Notes under the pieces: generated by a model
The model's database searches: none
What the model was told of the DNA's origin: nothing
The model's input: only the letters and a program-made list of their open reading frames with translations
DNA from: Porphyridium purpureum
Taxonomy: Eukaryota; Rhodophyta; Bangiophyceae; Porphyridiales; Porphyridiaceae
Assembly: GCA_008690995.1 (NCBI GenBank)
Contig: VRMN01000004.1
Coordinates: 1,488,001 to 1,552,000, forward strand
Direction: 5' to 3'
Length of the DNA: 64,000 nucleotides
Translations under genes and position numbers: made by a program
In this document: piece after piece, positions 1 through 9,514 of the stretch
Layout: each line of letters opens with the position of its first letter
Numbering within the stretch: the first letter of the stretch is position 1

Positions 1-2
1 GC

Positions 3-506
3 GTGGCATCATACTTTAAAGTCACAGGTGAAGATATGTCGAGGTGGACCATCTGTTCACTCGGGCACTCCCTTGGCGGTGCTTTGGCCACGCTGTTTGC
101 AGGCGACGCAGCGTGCTGGTTCTCGGAACCAGGAGCGCGTGTCATCATGCGAAATTTCGGCTCGCCCAAGGTTGGAAACCTAAAGTACGTGATTGATTAT
201 AACGAGCGGGTGCCTTCTTCGTTCCGCGTCGTGAACGAGACCGACGTTATTGCCCGGATGCCCCGTGGCAAGTTTCATCATGTTGGGTACACTTGCTTGG
301 TGAGCAAGGATGGGAATGTTTGGGTCGATGACTTTAAGGGGGAGGACCCAACCATGAGCAGATTCAGCAAGTCCTTTGCAGAGATGATCGAGTCGGAGCG
401 CAACATGATGCAATCCCTGCTGCAGGGAAAGTCGCTCAATGACCACTTCGAAGTTGCATACTTTCAGACCGCGATGAACCTTGTGCCTCGAAGCGCAGTG
501 GCATGA
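3..506 (+). CDS. Class 3 lipase (alpha/beta hydrolase), C-terminal part
   Basis: The reading frame enters from the left edge, so the N-terminus is missing and the first visible codon is not a real start. The visible 167 residues carry the nucleophile elbow GHSLGG (Ser23 of the visible part), followed by FGSPKVGN, then NETDVIARMP with the probable catalytic Asp81, and HHVGY with the probable catalytic His93. This order and spacing match the Lipase_3 fold of triacylglycerol lipases and related acyl hydrolases. The family hydrolyses ester bonds of acylglycerols or galactolipids; the substrate cannot be told from this part. The frame closes with TGA. Localisation is unknown because the leader lies outside the window. 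Confidence 0.85.
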   Translation: MASYFKVTGEDMSRWTICSLGHSLGGALATLFAGDAACWFSEPGARVIMRNFGSPKVGNLKYVIDYNERVPSSFRVVNETDVIARMPRGKFHHVGYTCLVSKDGNVWVDDFKGEDPTMSRFSKSFAEMIESERNMMQSLLQGKSLNDHFEVAYFQTAMNLVPRSAVA

Positions 507-612
507 CGCGAAGTTTGATGCGGAGCGAAAAGACGTGGCTACAAGTAGCCTTGCCTGCTCAGAAAGCTTGGGATTTTCTTCGCAATCCTTTTCTTTTTGT
601 CTCCCACTTGCT

Positions 613-1095
613 CTATACGTCATAGAAACGATTTGCAAGCGCTTCGTCTGAAGCCAAATCTTCCATGCTTCCGCATGTGTAGCAAATGGTGCCATCACAA
701 CTGTCACGCAAGCTTTCAAGAGAAGCGTTCAGACTACCTGGAATTCCCATCAATGTCCGACAGACACGGCATTCACGCTCCAGCATTGCAATGAAAACGC
801 GCAAGCCATCAGACGCTCCACAGATGAACGTGGGTCTTCCTGATGGCAATGATGACGGCAGTCCCAGTTCAGCCAACCGCGTCTCATGCTTGCACTTTTC
901 GACAAGCCAAGGGAGTATCTGCATTGGATTTGCCACTCTTGGCCAGCGCGTCGCGATAAACGTGCGCCACTCGCCATCCATCCTTTCACTCACCAGTGCG
1001 TCCCACTTCCGACACACGCTGCGCAAGCGAAGCAACTCTTTCCAGCCCCCGCAAGCGCGCAGTATGACCAGCTCAACTTCATCTGGCAAGTCCAT
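613..1095 (-). CDS. F-box-like protein
   Basis: The first ATG that fits begins the sequence MDLPDEVELVIL, which opens an F-box-like motif of about 45 residues (DLPDEV, then LRLRSVCRKWDALVSE and a Trp-rich end). F-box proteins bind Skp1 and present substrates to SCF ubiquitin ligases. The remaining 110 residues contain no LRR, WD40 or Kelch repeats that I can recognise, so the substrate-binding part is unknown. It has several Cys residues (CRVCRTL, CYTCGS). The frame could extend upstream to 1233 without an ATG, but the ATG at 1095 is preferred because the F-box usually lies near the N-terminus. Length is 160 residues, short for the family. The gene converges on the lipase. Confidence 0.6.
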   Translation of the reverse strand: MDLPDEVELVILRACGGWKELLRLRSVCRKWDALVSERMDGEWRTFIATRWPRVANPMQILPWLVEKCKHETRLAELGLPSSLPSGRPTFICGASDGLRVFIAMLERECRVCRTLMGIPGSLNASLESLRDSCDGTICYTCGSMEDLASDEALANRFYDV

Positions 1096-1412
1096 CTCTG
1101 TCCGTGACAGCCTTCCACGGTTATCGCCGCACCTTCGCTCACATGCTCTCTCCGCCACTGCAACACCCAGGCACGACTCCATCCGAGAACACGCGCAGGC
1201 AGAGCGACAGAGAATGCAAGCGAGTGAAAGCACGAAGGAGAGACCTCAAGCACGCGTGGCTGTGTTGATCAGTGATCCATCCATGGATCCATCCATCATT
1301 ACATCCGCCTTGCTGCTGCGTCACGTCCAGCTCGGACCCTTGACTCCAATCCGGCGCACTTTCTCGTCTAACGACTAAACAGTTTCTCGGTCCGAACCAC
1401 TTCCACGCCACG

Positions 1413-1433
1413 GTACAGTACGTTATGTACAGT
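1413..1433 (+). promoter_or_regulatory. GTACAGT pair, 14-bp spacing (orphan)
   Basis: Two direct copies of GTACAGT start at 1413 and 1427. The second is followed by GCC. The pair lies about 320 bp before the F-box start, but its orientation points right, towards a 900-bp stretch in which I find no gene. Confidence 0.45.
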
Positions 1434-2352
1434 GCCTCACGCTAGGGTTGCCTGCTTACACGATCCGATCTGCCAAACACCGTGCGTGCGTTTGCAGCGC
1501 GCGAATCGACGTCCCGGCACAGGCGAGACATTGCATTTGTGTGAGAGGCGATAGTGGAGAGGAGAATGGCAGGGGGTGCATGAGGTTCCAAGCGCACTGC
1601 CTTGTGCAACCACCAGTCAAAAACAGCACACGGTAGCAAGGGTTGCCGACGCGTGGAGTAAAGCAACTTGCTTCCGTGACACATGCGCAGCAATATCTAC
1701 GTCAGAAAGCCGGAGAACGATGTTGCGCGGAACTGCGTGTGCAGCTCACGCTCCAGTGCCAGAAGTCAAGGCTCGGACCTCTGCTGATATCCAGGTTGCG
1801 GACGCCGGCGGCGTGCGATAAGAGGCATGTGTTAAAATGCCGCGGCGATGGTCCGCGACATGCACATGCAGACGTATACTTGAAATCGGACGATGCTCGC
1901 GCCATGCGCCTTTGCTATGTGCTCCTGCCTTTTCGGTTTCGCGAAAGTATCGCCAGACATGATTGTATTCACTAATTAAACAAAATCTACCCTGCGTGGG
2001 GCAGATAGTTTCCACAAGGCCTGGTTGGAGGCGTTCTGGAGGCGTTCTGGAGGCTTGGTCGCAACTTTCTGGCAGGCGTGGATGCACAGTTTGAAGCGCT
2101 ATTTCTTCGAACGCAAAAGCTTGCATTCATTCATGGAGGGCAGTTTTACGACTGCAAAGTGGGTTTCCACGCTTCAAAACGCCAAAGTGCTGGACCGCTG
2201 TTGTCAAGTGGTCGGTTCAAAGCCGCCGCTGCGCGCCCCTTTTGCACCTGACCCGCCATCCTTATTCTCGGACGGCGGGTCCATTAATGCGCAAACCAAA
2301 GCCGACCACGAGCCACGCGGCGCTCCGTTCTGGTCGCACGTTCGTGGTGGGT

Positions 2353-2373
2353 GTACAGTATTTGCGGTACAGT
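2353..2373 (+). promoter_or_regulatory. GTACAGT pair, 14-bp spacing, upstream of mitochondrial carrier
   Basis: Direct copies start at 2353 and 2367. The second reads GTACAGTGTG. The pair lies 115-175 bp before the two candidate start codons of the carrier gene and has the gene's orientation, so it is a probable promoter element. Confidence 0.55.
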
Positions 2374-2481
2374 GTGTGAAGCGCGTCACGCTCGTGGTGG
2401 AGAAAGATCGATGGCGCGCGCGGTGGGGGGGGAGTTGGTGGTGGCGCTGAAGGGACGAACGGCGGATGTGAATGTGGGTGG

Positions 2482-3630
2482 ATGGATCGATGGATGGGGG
2501 AAGAGCACGGTAGAAAGGACGCAGCCATGGAATCGATGGACTCGATAGAGACTGGCGAGCGAGTGCGTCTGAGGGAGAGGGATGGGATGGGCGACGTCGC
2601 GGCGAGCGTCGTGTCGGGCGTGCCGGTGTCCGCGCGCGAGCGCGTCAGCGTCGATCTGCTCGCCGGGGCAGTGGGAGGCTTTGCAGCCGACGTCGTGGTA
2701 CACCCCATTGATACAGTCAAGGCCAGGCTGCAGATGCAGCAGCAGGCAGCTCCGTCCGCGCCGTTAGGAACACCGAGGACGCCTGGAATGCCACCACCGC
2801 CTGCAACACATGCCGCACCAATGCCAGCCATGCCCTTGTATCGCGGCTTGTATGCGGGCCTTGGCGCAGTCCTCTTGGGCTCAGTTCCGACACATGCCCT
2901 GGTGTTCGGCATTTTCCAGTACACAAAGAGCTCCATGTTGACGTATAAGCCGCACTGGTTTCAAGGCCCCGATGGAGAGAGCACGCAAAGAAGTCGAGCC
3001 CTTCTCGAGCTCGCGTGTGGGGCCGGGGCCGAAGTCGTGGCGCTGTCTACGTACGTCCCCTCTGAAGTGATTGCGAAGCGCATGCAAGTGGCCCAGATGC
3101 AAAGTTCAGCTCATAGACACAGCTATGCAAGCGCATATCAAGCTTTCAGGACAATTCTCCGACTGGAGGGCGTGCGCGGGCTATATGCTGGCACGCTCTC
3201 CACCGCGGTGCGCGATGTGCCCTTCACCGCGCTACAGTTGACGTGTTTTGAGACGCTCAAGAGACTGGTGGGTGTCAGTGATGCCAACAGGCAAGGTCGA
3301 AGTAGCGCTGGCTCGGCGGAAAACGCCGCGCTTGGGTTTGTGTCCGGAGGCCTTGCGGCAGCAGTCACAACGCCATTTGACATGGCGAAGACTCGTTTGC
3401 AGACGCAAGTGAACGTGCCGTCGTCTTCAAGTCGTAGTAGCAGTAGTTCAAGAAGGTATCGCGGCGTATGGCACTGTGTGCGTACAGTCTTCTTCGAGGA
3501 AGGCCTGCGTGGCGTTTTCAGTGGTCTGGTCGCCCGAGTTCTGTGGGTAGCTCCAGCATCCGCCATTACGCTGTCTGTGTACGAGCAAATAGCGCACAGA
3601 CTGCTTGTAGAAAAGGAAAAGGGCGGATAA
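2482..3630 (+). CDS. Mitochondrial carrier family protein, S-adenosylmethionine carrier-like
   Basis: A 382-residue protein of the SLC25 fold with three repeats. The signature P-x-D/E-x-x-K appears as HPIDTVKARLQ in repeat 1, VPSEVIAKRMQ in repeat 2 and TPFDMAKTRLQ in repeat 3. The unusual VPSEV form in repeat 2, and the following segment STAVRDVPF, resemble the mitochondrial or plastid S-adenosylmethionine carriers (SLC25A26/SAMC). A role in SAM/SAH exchange across an organelle inner membrane is therefore likely but inferred. The first ATG is at 2482; an ATG at 2527 with a better context (GCAGCCATGG) would remove 15 residues. Loops contain Pro-rich and Ser-rich inserts (SSSSRSSSSSRR before the end of repeat 3). 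Confidence 0.85.
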   Translation: MDRWMGEEHGRKDAAMESMDSIETGERVRLRERDGMGDVAASVVSGVPVSARERVSVDLLAGAVGGFAADVVVHPIDTVKARLQMQQQAAPSAPLGTPRTPGMPPPPATHAAPMPAMPLYRGLYAGLGAVLLGSVPTHALVFGIFQYTKSSMLTYKPHWFQGPDGESTQRSRALLELACGAGAEVVALSTYVPSEVIAKRMQVAQMQSSAHRHSYASAYQAFRTILRLEGVRGLYAGTLSTAVRDVPFTALQLTCFETLKRLVGVSDANRQGRSSAGSAENAALGFVSGGLAAAVTTPFDMAKTRLQTQVNVPSSSSRSSSSSRRYRGVWHCVRTVFFEEGLRGVFSGLVARVLWVAPASAITLSVYEQIAHRLLVEKEKGG

Positions 3631-3854
3631 AAACAGATTTGGTGCCAATCAAACCTCCTCGACGCCAGAGCACGCAGACGAAGAAATTCTCGCCTCATAT
3701 CTGACCTGTCGATCCTTTACTCTCCGCCCGTTGCAGCTGAAACGCAAAGAAAACAAGGCAGGGATGAAGAAAGCTTACAAACGTGCAACTGTCCCAAGAA
3801 TGTAGTCTTCTTGGCAGTACGCGCTTCACATGTACGCCTTCAATCCTGCAGCCT

Positions 3855-5531
3855 TCAGCTGCCCATTGCGGTGCTATCTCTGGCTATCTTTGTGTCCAGC
3901 AGCAAGTGGTTTTCTGGCGGAAGACCTACAAGCGCGCGAATCATGTTCTCGAGACACGACTTTTGGCGATTCAGCGAATTGATGATGGGCTCTTCAGGAC
4001 GCACGAGCGGGATCTTCATGTAAAAGCTGAGCACCGACAAAATCGGGTGCATTTTCACAAACTCACTGCTTTCAGGCGCATCGCGAGCGCACGGACGCAC
4101 GCGCACACGATCGAAGAGTTCCGCCAGAATTGCCAAATCTAGAATGAGCGGCGCGCATAAGATCGAGTCGAGACACGAGTTGTGAATAATCGAAGTGTAG
4201 TGCCCGTTCATGAAACCTTCGGACGTGTATTCAGACACGTCGCGCTTTGAATCGCCCAGAAACTCGACATACTTGACAACCACAACATGGTCGGGCATCT
4301 CTCCTGGCTGCGAATACAGTTGTCCATTGGACTGCACAACGTCTTCGATGACCCGCGACTTCGAAGCACTCTTGGGCTTCCACATGACACCGTCCGTTAG
4401 CTGGTACATATCATTGTTCCCCAAATGATTGTAGGTGACCATGGTCTTGATTTTTATACCACAGCCAATCAAATAGTCGCACAGAACGGATTTCATTTTG
4501 GTCTGGCCCGACTTGAAATCGTCGCCGCAGATCAGAACGCCATGCTGCTCCGCCAGTTCCAAACATCCAGGCACAAACGTGTTCTGCGGGCTTCCATTGA
4601 TGTAGGGACACCCTTCCAGAATAGATGCCACGGCATACAACGTGGACGGCGACACTTCAGCGTCATTCTTCTCAATCGATGCCAGCAGCGTGTCTGCGCA
4701 TCCATTCAGCTCTGGTCGCACCTCGCTGTACCGTTCCGAATTCGCAGTCCACACCACCACAACAAACTCGAGCGCGTTCGCTTGCTTAAATTCCCGAATG
4801 TCTGCGCGCAACTGTTCAAGCATCTGGCGCTTTGTGTATGCCGGTGATTCCATGATGTTATCCGCTCGAACCTTCTGGTTTTGAGCAATAAATGACTCGT
4901 CGTAAGCCGCTCGAAGGGGTACCATCTTTTCTGCTTCCGGCGCGAGCTGTCGGATAAGATCTGGCTCTAGCACCTGTGCTCTCAGCATTGCATCCTTAAG
5001 ATTCAGACCCGAAATGTCCCACCCTGACAGCACAATCTGTGTCGGCTCTACGAGCGGCACGAATGCGCTCATGGGCGCAAACACGTCCCGCCCTTTGTCA
5101 TCGCTACCAACACGCATTGTGCTCGCTTGAGTCAAGGTGCCGAAGAAATTGGGTGTCTGCGTGCCTGTCCGCGTGGCCCACGTGGTTCCACTCCGGTTGG
5201 CCAGCACTGCGGCAGTTACCGTGGAACCGTTATTCCCACCCCATCCCACCTGCATGAGCCCCAATTTTCTGGGTTTGGATTTTGTCCGAAACTCAAACAC
5301 CTTTTCCGTGGTCGATACGCGAACCACGCTTGGCGCGCCTGCATCCGCTCCCTCGCCCACACGCACGTGCGACGAGGCGTGACGATACGTTGCGCGGATC
5401 TCACCTTCGGGCTCGAGGTAGCGCACGTCGTCGGACTCGACTCGCAGGGTCACATCCGAGGACAGCGCGACGGCGCCCACATATCCTGCGGGTTCTCCGG
5501 CCGAGCCACGCAGGCGATCGTTATCTGTCAT
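3855..5531 (-). CDS. INO1: Inositol-3-phosphate synthase
   Basis: A 558-residue protein that converts glucose 6-phosphate to 1D-myo-inositol 3-phosphate with bound NAD (EC 5.5.1.4), the first step of inositol synthesis, normally in the cytosol. The NAD-binding motif VGWGGNNGSTV is present, as are the family blocks NGSPQNTFVPG, GDDFKSGQTKMKSV and TYNHLGNND. The last block continues as MYQL where most members have Gly. The helix SCLDSILCAPLILDLAILAE and the C-terminus are intact. Length is slightly above the usual 510 residues. The start at 5531 is an ATG and gives a short Asp/Glu-rich leader. A GTACAGT element lies 100 bp upstream. It is in tandem with the kinase gene, with only 131 bp between them. 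Confidence 0.95.
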   Translation of the reverse strand: MTDNDRLRGSAGEPAGYVGAVALSSDVTLRVESDDVRYLEPEGEIRATYRHASSHVRVGEGADAGAPSVVRVSTTEKVFEFRTKSKPRKLGLMQVGWGGNNGSTVTAAVLANRSGTTWATRTGTQTPNFFGTLTQASTMRVGSDDKGRDVFAPMSAFVPLVEPTQIVLSGWDISGLNLKDAMLRAQVLEPDLIRQLAPEAEKMVPLRAAYDESFIAQNQKVRADNIMESPAYTKRQMLEQLRADIREFKQANALEFVVVVWTANSERYSEVRPELNGCADTLLASIEKNDAEVSPSTLYAVASILEGCPYINGSPQNTFVPGCLELAEQHGVLICGDDFKSGQTKMKSVLCDYLIGCGIKIKTMVTYNHLGNNDMYQLTDGVMWKPKSASKSRVIEDVVQSNGQLYSQPGEMPDHVVVVKYVEFLGDSKRDVSEYTSEGFMNGHYTSIIHNSCLDSILCAPLILDLAILAELFDRVRVRPCARDAPESSEFVKMHPILSVLSFYMKIPLVRPEEPIINSLNRQKSCLENMIRALVGLPPENHLLLDTKIARDSTAMGS

Positions 5532-5631
5532 GATGTTCGAGCAGTCCCAAACTGTCGTCGTTGCCCACGGCGTACCGGACTCGGTCTCCCACTACATGCC
5601 GCCCCGACCCGCGAGATTGAACACGCGGGGT

Positions 5632-5638
5632 GTACAGT
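5632..5638 (-). promoter_or_regulatory. GTACAGT element upstream of INO1
   Basis: A single copy, read GTACAGT on the plus strand, sits in the 131-bp gap between the 3' end of the kinase gene and the INO1 start. It is about 100 bp before the INO1 ATG. Relative to that gene it is in reverse orientation. Confidence 0.35.
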
Positions 5639-5662
5639 TAGTGGTTCTCCGTTTTTCCAAAG

Positions 5663-8600
5663 TCACACATTTGCGGAAAGCACTCGACGAGGCGTGCTTT
5701 TGCCTGTGGAAGGATTCTCCTCGTCGATGTTTCCTTGCTCGCCTGCGCTGATGCTAGTTGGAGCCTCGACGTTAGCGCGGAAGTCATCCCAAATGTAATG
5801 GAAGCAGCGCTTGAGCGTGTTTTCATCCGTGCGTCCCTGGTCCTGCTTATTGCGATGGAAATGCACAAACGTGACCCGATCACCGCGCGTCACGTCACAG
5901 GAGATAGTGAAATGCATGGGATTGGGCAAAGGCTCGAGCGTCACAATATCCTTTCGCAGTTTCACCTTCATCTTGCTCCGCGTGTCCTTGCGAATCAAGA
6001 CTTCGGCACCCACGTCTGTGAGCAGCTTGCCCACGTGCCGCATCACGTCCTCCAGGCGTAGAGACGTCTCAAACTGCGTCGTCTTGCTGCCTCCGACTCC
6101 GCCGGCCTTCTTCTTCAGCATATCCTTGATCTGTTTCAACGCGCTGTTTTCCGCTACGCCCAATTCCAGCGTGGGCCGGTGATGCGAGGGAACCTTCGAC
6201 AGGTCGATACTAAAGCGCGGCGAATCAATGCCTTCATCTCCCGACTGTTCGCGAGAGAAGGATCGCGAACGCACCTTGAGCTTCAGTTTGTGCTGTTCCG
6301 AATGAGAAGACGAATCCGGGCGGTGCTTCAGAGTGCTATTCGAGCGTGCTTCCGAGAAGGGAATGATTCGGCTCAGGAACTCAGGGTAGTCGGGCCCGCT
6401 GCCAGACTCAGCGTCACTCTTCCGCCTTCCTGGACTCTTCATATCATAGGACGCCGGCGCAGCAGGCTCCGTAAAGTGCACGCTACGATTGACTGATAAA
6501 TCGGCAGGTCCGGACATCGCCGAGTGCGGCATTGATGCCCTGTCTGCTGCAGGGGTCGTACCATCCCATCTGAATCCTTCGCATGCCAAGCGCGTCAATG
6601 CTGCGATCTGCTTGCGCTGCCGCTCGGTCGTCGCTCCCTTCACTTGCGACGTAAAGTGGTCTTTCAGAGCACTCGACACAACTGCTTCAGAGTCCTGCTT
6701 TGACAGCCCTCGAAGATGACAGTACCTCGCACACATCATGCCGACCATGATCTCGGCGGTGCCCATTTCAAGGCAAATGTTCATATCATCCTGCCGCGGC
6801 GGCTGCGGAGACTTCGCACTTAGACTACGGTGAGCAGCACGCGCATCGCTTGTGGATGACGCCAGCGGGTTCCATGCAGAGGCCTTAAAATCGGCGATTA
6901 GATCATGCAGCTGCTTGCTCTGCAATGACGATTGCTTTCTACTGCTGCCTGCAACCACGGAGCTGGCCTGTCGAGAGCCGTCAATCACCATGCGAGAGTC
7001 TGCTGTTACCATCCTCGAGTCGTACGCCATGAGCGTTCTGCTCTTGAGTGTATGCTGATACGTACGGGTCGGCGAAAGCATTTTGTTCGGCAGTGGTTCT
7101 TGCTCTCGAATGATGATTTCGTCGGTCGGATCGATCTGCTGAATGCTGCCTTCCCGACCAGCATCATCCAAGGCAGAGCCATCAAACAACGCAAACTTTG
7201 GCACGTCTTCAATGCTAACGGCAGGCAATGTTCCCATGGGGGTGTCCTCTTCGAAGAGAAAATCACTGTTGGAAACTTCGGTCGCAGAAATGAGTCCCGT
7301 TTCTGATTCTGCTCGCGCAGATTGTCGCATGTTCAGAATCTTAAGCTTTTTGGACGCCATGTCATTCACCTGTCTTTGTCTCATGACGAGCTCAGAATGC
7401 GACTCCTCTATCTCTGGAGACCACACACCTGCAGACGAACGCAGAGTCAGAGACGTGTCCAGCTCACCTGAAAGCCAGCTAGAGGCGTCTTGTCCGAACG
7501 AGGACGCAGCGTCCAAGTCGACGACTAAATCACTTCCGACCGTCGAAGGCTGAAATCTAGGCAAAAGCTCTCCCGGTTCGGTTGCTCTTTGTTCCTTCGG
7601 GACTCGCACATCTTCACGACCTGCAATTGCAGACCCGCTCGCCACTTCAATCCCTTCCACAGACTCTAAAGCGGAAACTTGATCGTCGTCCAAACCATCT
7701 TGCTCCGCCCGCCCGTGGTTCAAATCGGCGTCGTGCTCATCCGCTCGACCCTGGCTGCGCGATGGCGATCCGGCGTTTGTCCCAGTGACGGGATCGCCTA
7801 CTTCTGACTCTGTGCGCATCGCTGAGACATCGTTTGCGATGGCAGCAAGCTGCACGTTCTTATACGCCCGGTTCTTGTGAAAGCGCACCACCTCGTCTTG
7901 TTGGTACCCTTCTCGAAACCAAGGATGCTTACGAATCTGAGCAATGTTGAAGCGCCAGCTAGGGTCCGGGACCAGAATCGATTCAAGCAAGTCTCTAGCG
8001 CCCGGCGAAACCTCGGATGGATAGTAGACGTCGCACGCGCAGATGAGCTGCGATAACTTTTCGGGCGGGTCGTCATCCTCAATGGCAAAGGGTAAGAACC
8101 CGGACAGCATCGCATACAAAATGATACCGGCAGCCCAGATGTCGAGTTTCTCGCCTGAGTAGCCTTCCTTTTGCTGTGGTCTGAACATTTCGGGCGCACA
8201 GTAGTCTGGCGTGCCGCACTGGGTGAATAAGAGCATCTTCTCGCCCGCTGCCTTCTTGCTAGAGAAGCCGAAATCAGTGAGCTTAATCTTTCCATTTCGA
8301 TCAAGCAGCACATTCTCCGGTTTCAGGTCGCGATGAGTTACGCCGCGCTTGTGGCAATAATCTAACGCGTCTATGATTTGCTGGAAAAAGTTGCGCGCAG
8401 AGTCTTCCGGCAAGCAACCTTGTTGCTCGATGACTTCGAACAGCTCGCCGCCAGTTACCAACTCCATCACCAGATAAATCTTTTTTGGCGAGGACAAGAC
8501 GTGCAACAGCTGCGTGACGTTGCGGTGTTTGAGCGATTTTTGGATGCTGACCTCGCGGCTAATATTCTCACTGAGCCCGTTCATTTCAAGCATCGCCTTA

Positions 8601-8911
8601 TCAATCACCTTGACGGCCACTTGCTGTCGCGTGCGCACATGTCGCCCGCGTTTCACCACGCTGAATCCGCCTTCGCCCAGGGTTTCAAACAAAAAGTAGT
8701 CGCCGATTTTCATACACGCGCTCTGCTCGACCTCCGACTGCCATTCCTTCGTGTTCGGCGCGGTTGGCGACTCGGACGTTTCGCGCGCCGCGGGCACCGC
8801 ACCGTCAGTATTCACGTTGGCGTCCGACTCCACGCCTGCGTCATACCCATTGTCGAGCTGTTGAGCATCGACGTACCGAGTTTCCTCGTCCACGGCCATG
8901 GAATGCTCCAT
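5663..8911 (-). CDS. CAMK/SnRK-type Ser/Thr protein kinase with distant C-terminal KA1-like domain
   Basis: A protein of 1082 residues counted from the first ATG (8911); the frame is open upstream without an ATG. Numbering here is from this ATG. The kinase domain spans about 70-323: Gly loop LGEGGFSVV, catalytic Lys in VAVK (about 101), HRDLKPEN (about 193-200), DFG (about 213-215) and APE (about 239-241). The closest type is CIPK/SnRK or CHK1. A 500-residue Ser/Asp-rich region without recognised domains follows. The last 130 residues (from QFETSLRLEDVMRHVG, through VLIRKDTRSKMKVKL, to TFVHFHR) resemble the KA1 domain that ends CHK1, CIPK and AMPK-like kinases. No clear NAF/FISL motif for CBL binding is seen. 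It probably acts in cytosolic or nuclear stress or nutrient signalling. Confidence 0.85.
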   Translation of the reverse strand: MEHSMAVDEETRYVDAQQLDNGYDAGVESDANVNTDGAVPAARETSESPTAPNTKEWQSEVEQSACMKIGDYFLFETLGEGGFSVVKRGRHVRTRQQVAVKVIDKAMLEMNGLSENISREVSIQKSLKHRNVTQLLHVLSSPKKIYLVMELVTGGELFEVIEQQGCLPEDSARNFFQQIIDALDYCHKRGVTHRDLKPENVLLDRNGKIKLTDFGFSSKKAAGEKMLLFTQCGTPDYCAPEMFRPQQKEGYSGEKLDIWAAGIILYAMLSGFLPFAIEDDDPPEKLSQLICACDVYYPSEVSPGARDLLESILVPDPSWRFNIAQIRKHPWFREGYQQDEVVRFHKNRAYKNVQLAAIANDVSAMRTESEVGDPVTGTNAGSPSRSQGRADEHDADLNHGRAEQDGLDDDQVSALESVEGIEVASGSAIAGREDVRVPKEQRATEPGELLPRFQPSTVGSDLVVDLDAASSFGQDASSWLSGELDTSLTLRSSAGVWSPEIEESHSELVMRQRQVNDMASKKLKILNMRQSARAESETGLISATEVSNSDFLFEEDTPMGTLPAVSIEDVPKFALFDGSALDDAGREGSIQQIDPTDEIIIREQEPLPNKMLSPTRTYQHTLKSRTLMAYDSRMVTADSRMVIDGSRQASSVVAGSSRKQSSLQSKQLHDLIADFKASAWNPLASSTSDARAAHRSLSAKSPQPPRQDDMNICLEMGTAEIMVGMMCARYCHLRGLSKQDSEAVVSSALKDHFTSQVKGATTERQRKQIAALTRLACEGFRWDGTTPAADRASMPHSAMSGPADLSVNRSVHFTEPAAPASYDMKSPGRRKSDAESGSGPDYPEFLSRIIPFSEARSNSTLKHRPDSSSHSEQHKLKLKVRSRSFSREQSGDEGIDSPRFSIDLSKVPSHHRPTLELGVAENSALKQIKDMLKKKAGGVGGSKTTQFETSLRLEDVMRHVGKLLTDVGAEVLIRKDTRSKMKVKLRKDIVTLEPLPNPMHFTISCDVTRGDRVTFVHFHRNKQDQGRTDENTLKRCFHYIWDDFRANVEAPTSISAGEQGNIDEENPSTGKSTPRRVLSANV

Positions 8912-9445
8912 CCCGAGCGCCGAACCTGGACAACCAGCTTTGGCCGGCGACCAGGCAGCCACCTGCGGCAGCACGCAGCGCGCTCACAATCTCCACCAAA
9001 AAGTCTATCAGCGGTCGTGCGAGTAAACAACAGAACGTGATAAGAGACACGTGACACGTCGCACGTCGCAATCCAACCGCGTCTGCCCCACTTCCGTCAC
9101 AGCTTGCGCTCAGGCGCTTCTCCTTGTCTCTCCTTCCTGCCTCCGCATCAAATGGCGCATGTACCGCGTGTGTCTGTCGAGCACGCTCTCTTAGCAGCAG
9201 CCGCAGCAACCAACCAACTGTACCGCATCCGCCTTTATTTCCAGCACACTGTACCTTTTCCATATCAAAAACGCGCTGATTTATCATTTTGCGCTCAATC
9301 CGACCACGCGTTTTCGACGCGACTTTGAGATTTGTGCGCGCAAATGCGTTATATCCAATTCAGCCGCTTTTTATAGCACTTTCGATTTACCCGGTTGGAA
9401 CCGAAAGATATATCGGTTTATGGGTTCATTGGTTTAATGGTTTGT
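8912..9445. other. Intergenic promoter region of the kinase gene
   Basis: No gene is seen. It contains two GTACAGT elements, an E2F-like palindromic core (TTTGTGCGCGCAAA, 9331-9344) and an AT-richer block at 9380-9475 with several GGTTTA/TAAACC words. The left part should be the kinase promoter and the right end the 3' end of the KDPG aldolase gene. Confidence 0.5.
9217..9254 (-). promoter_or_regulatory. Two GTACAGT elements upstream of the kinase gene
   Basis: Minus-strand copies lie at 9248-9254 (reads GGTACAGTGTG) and 9217-9223 (GGTACAGTT), 31 bp apart. Both point towards the kinase gene, 306-337 bp before its first ATG. Confidence 0.45.
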
Positions 9446-9480
9446 TTATATGCACATGTTATTTAAACCGTTTGGCAGAG

Positions 9481-9514
<34 letters not shown>

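Larger units (their letters stand above)
1096..2481. other. Intergenic region between F-box gene and mitochondrial carrier gene
   Basis: No convincing gene is seen; the ORFs present are short and Cys/Arg/His-rich like random GC-rich sequence. It holds two GTACAGT pairs (described separately), a mirror-like (GATCCATC) block near 1268-1291 and an 11-bp tandem (GGAGGCGTTCT, two and a half copies) at about 2030-2057. The right part is probably the promoter and 5' leader of the carrier gene. Confidence 0.5.

Noticed and set aside
180-1378. Long opposite-strand and alternate-frame ORFs over the lipase and F-box genes
   Set aside because: Their translations are Cys/His/Arg-rich and lack family motifs; they mirror the GC-rich real frames.
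5127-5798. 223-codon plus-strand ORF across the INO1 start
   Set aside because: It is antisense to the well-conserved INO1 N-terminus and resembles nothing.
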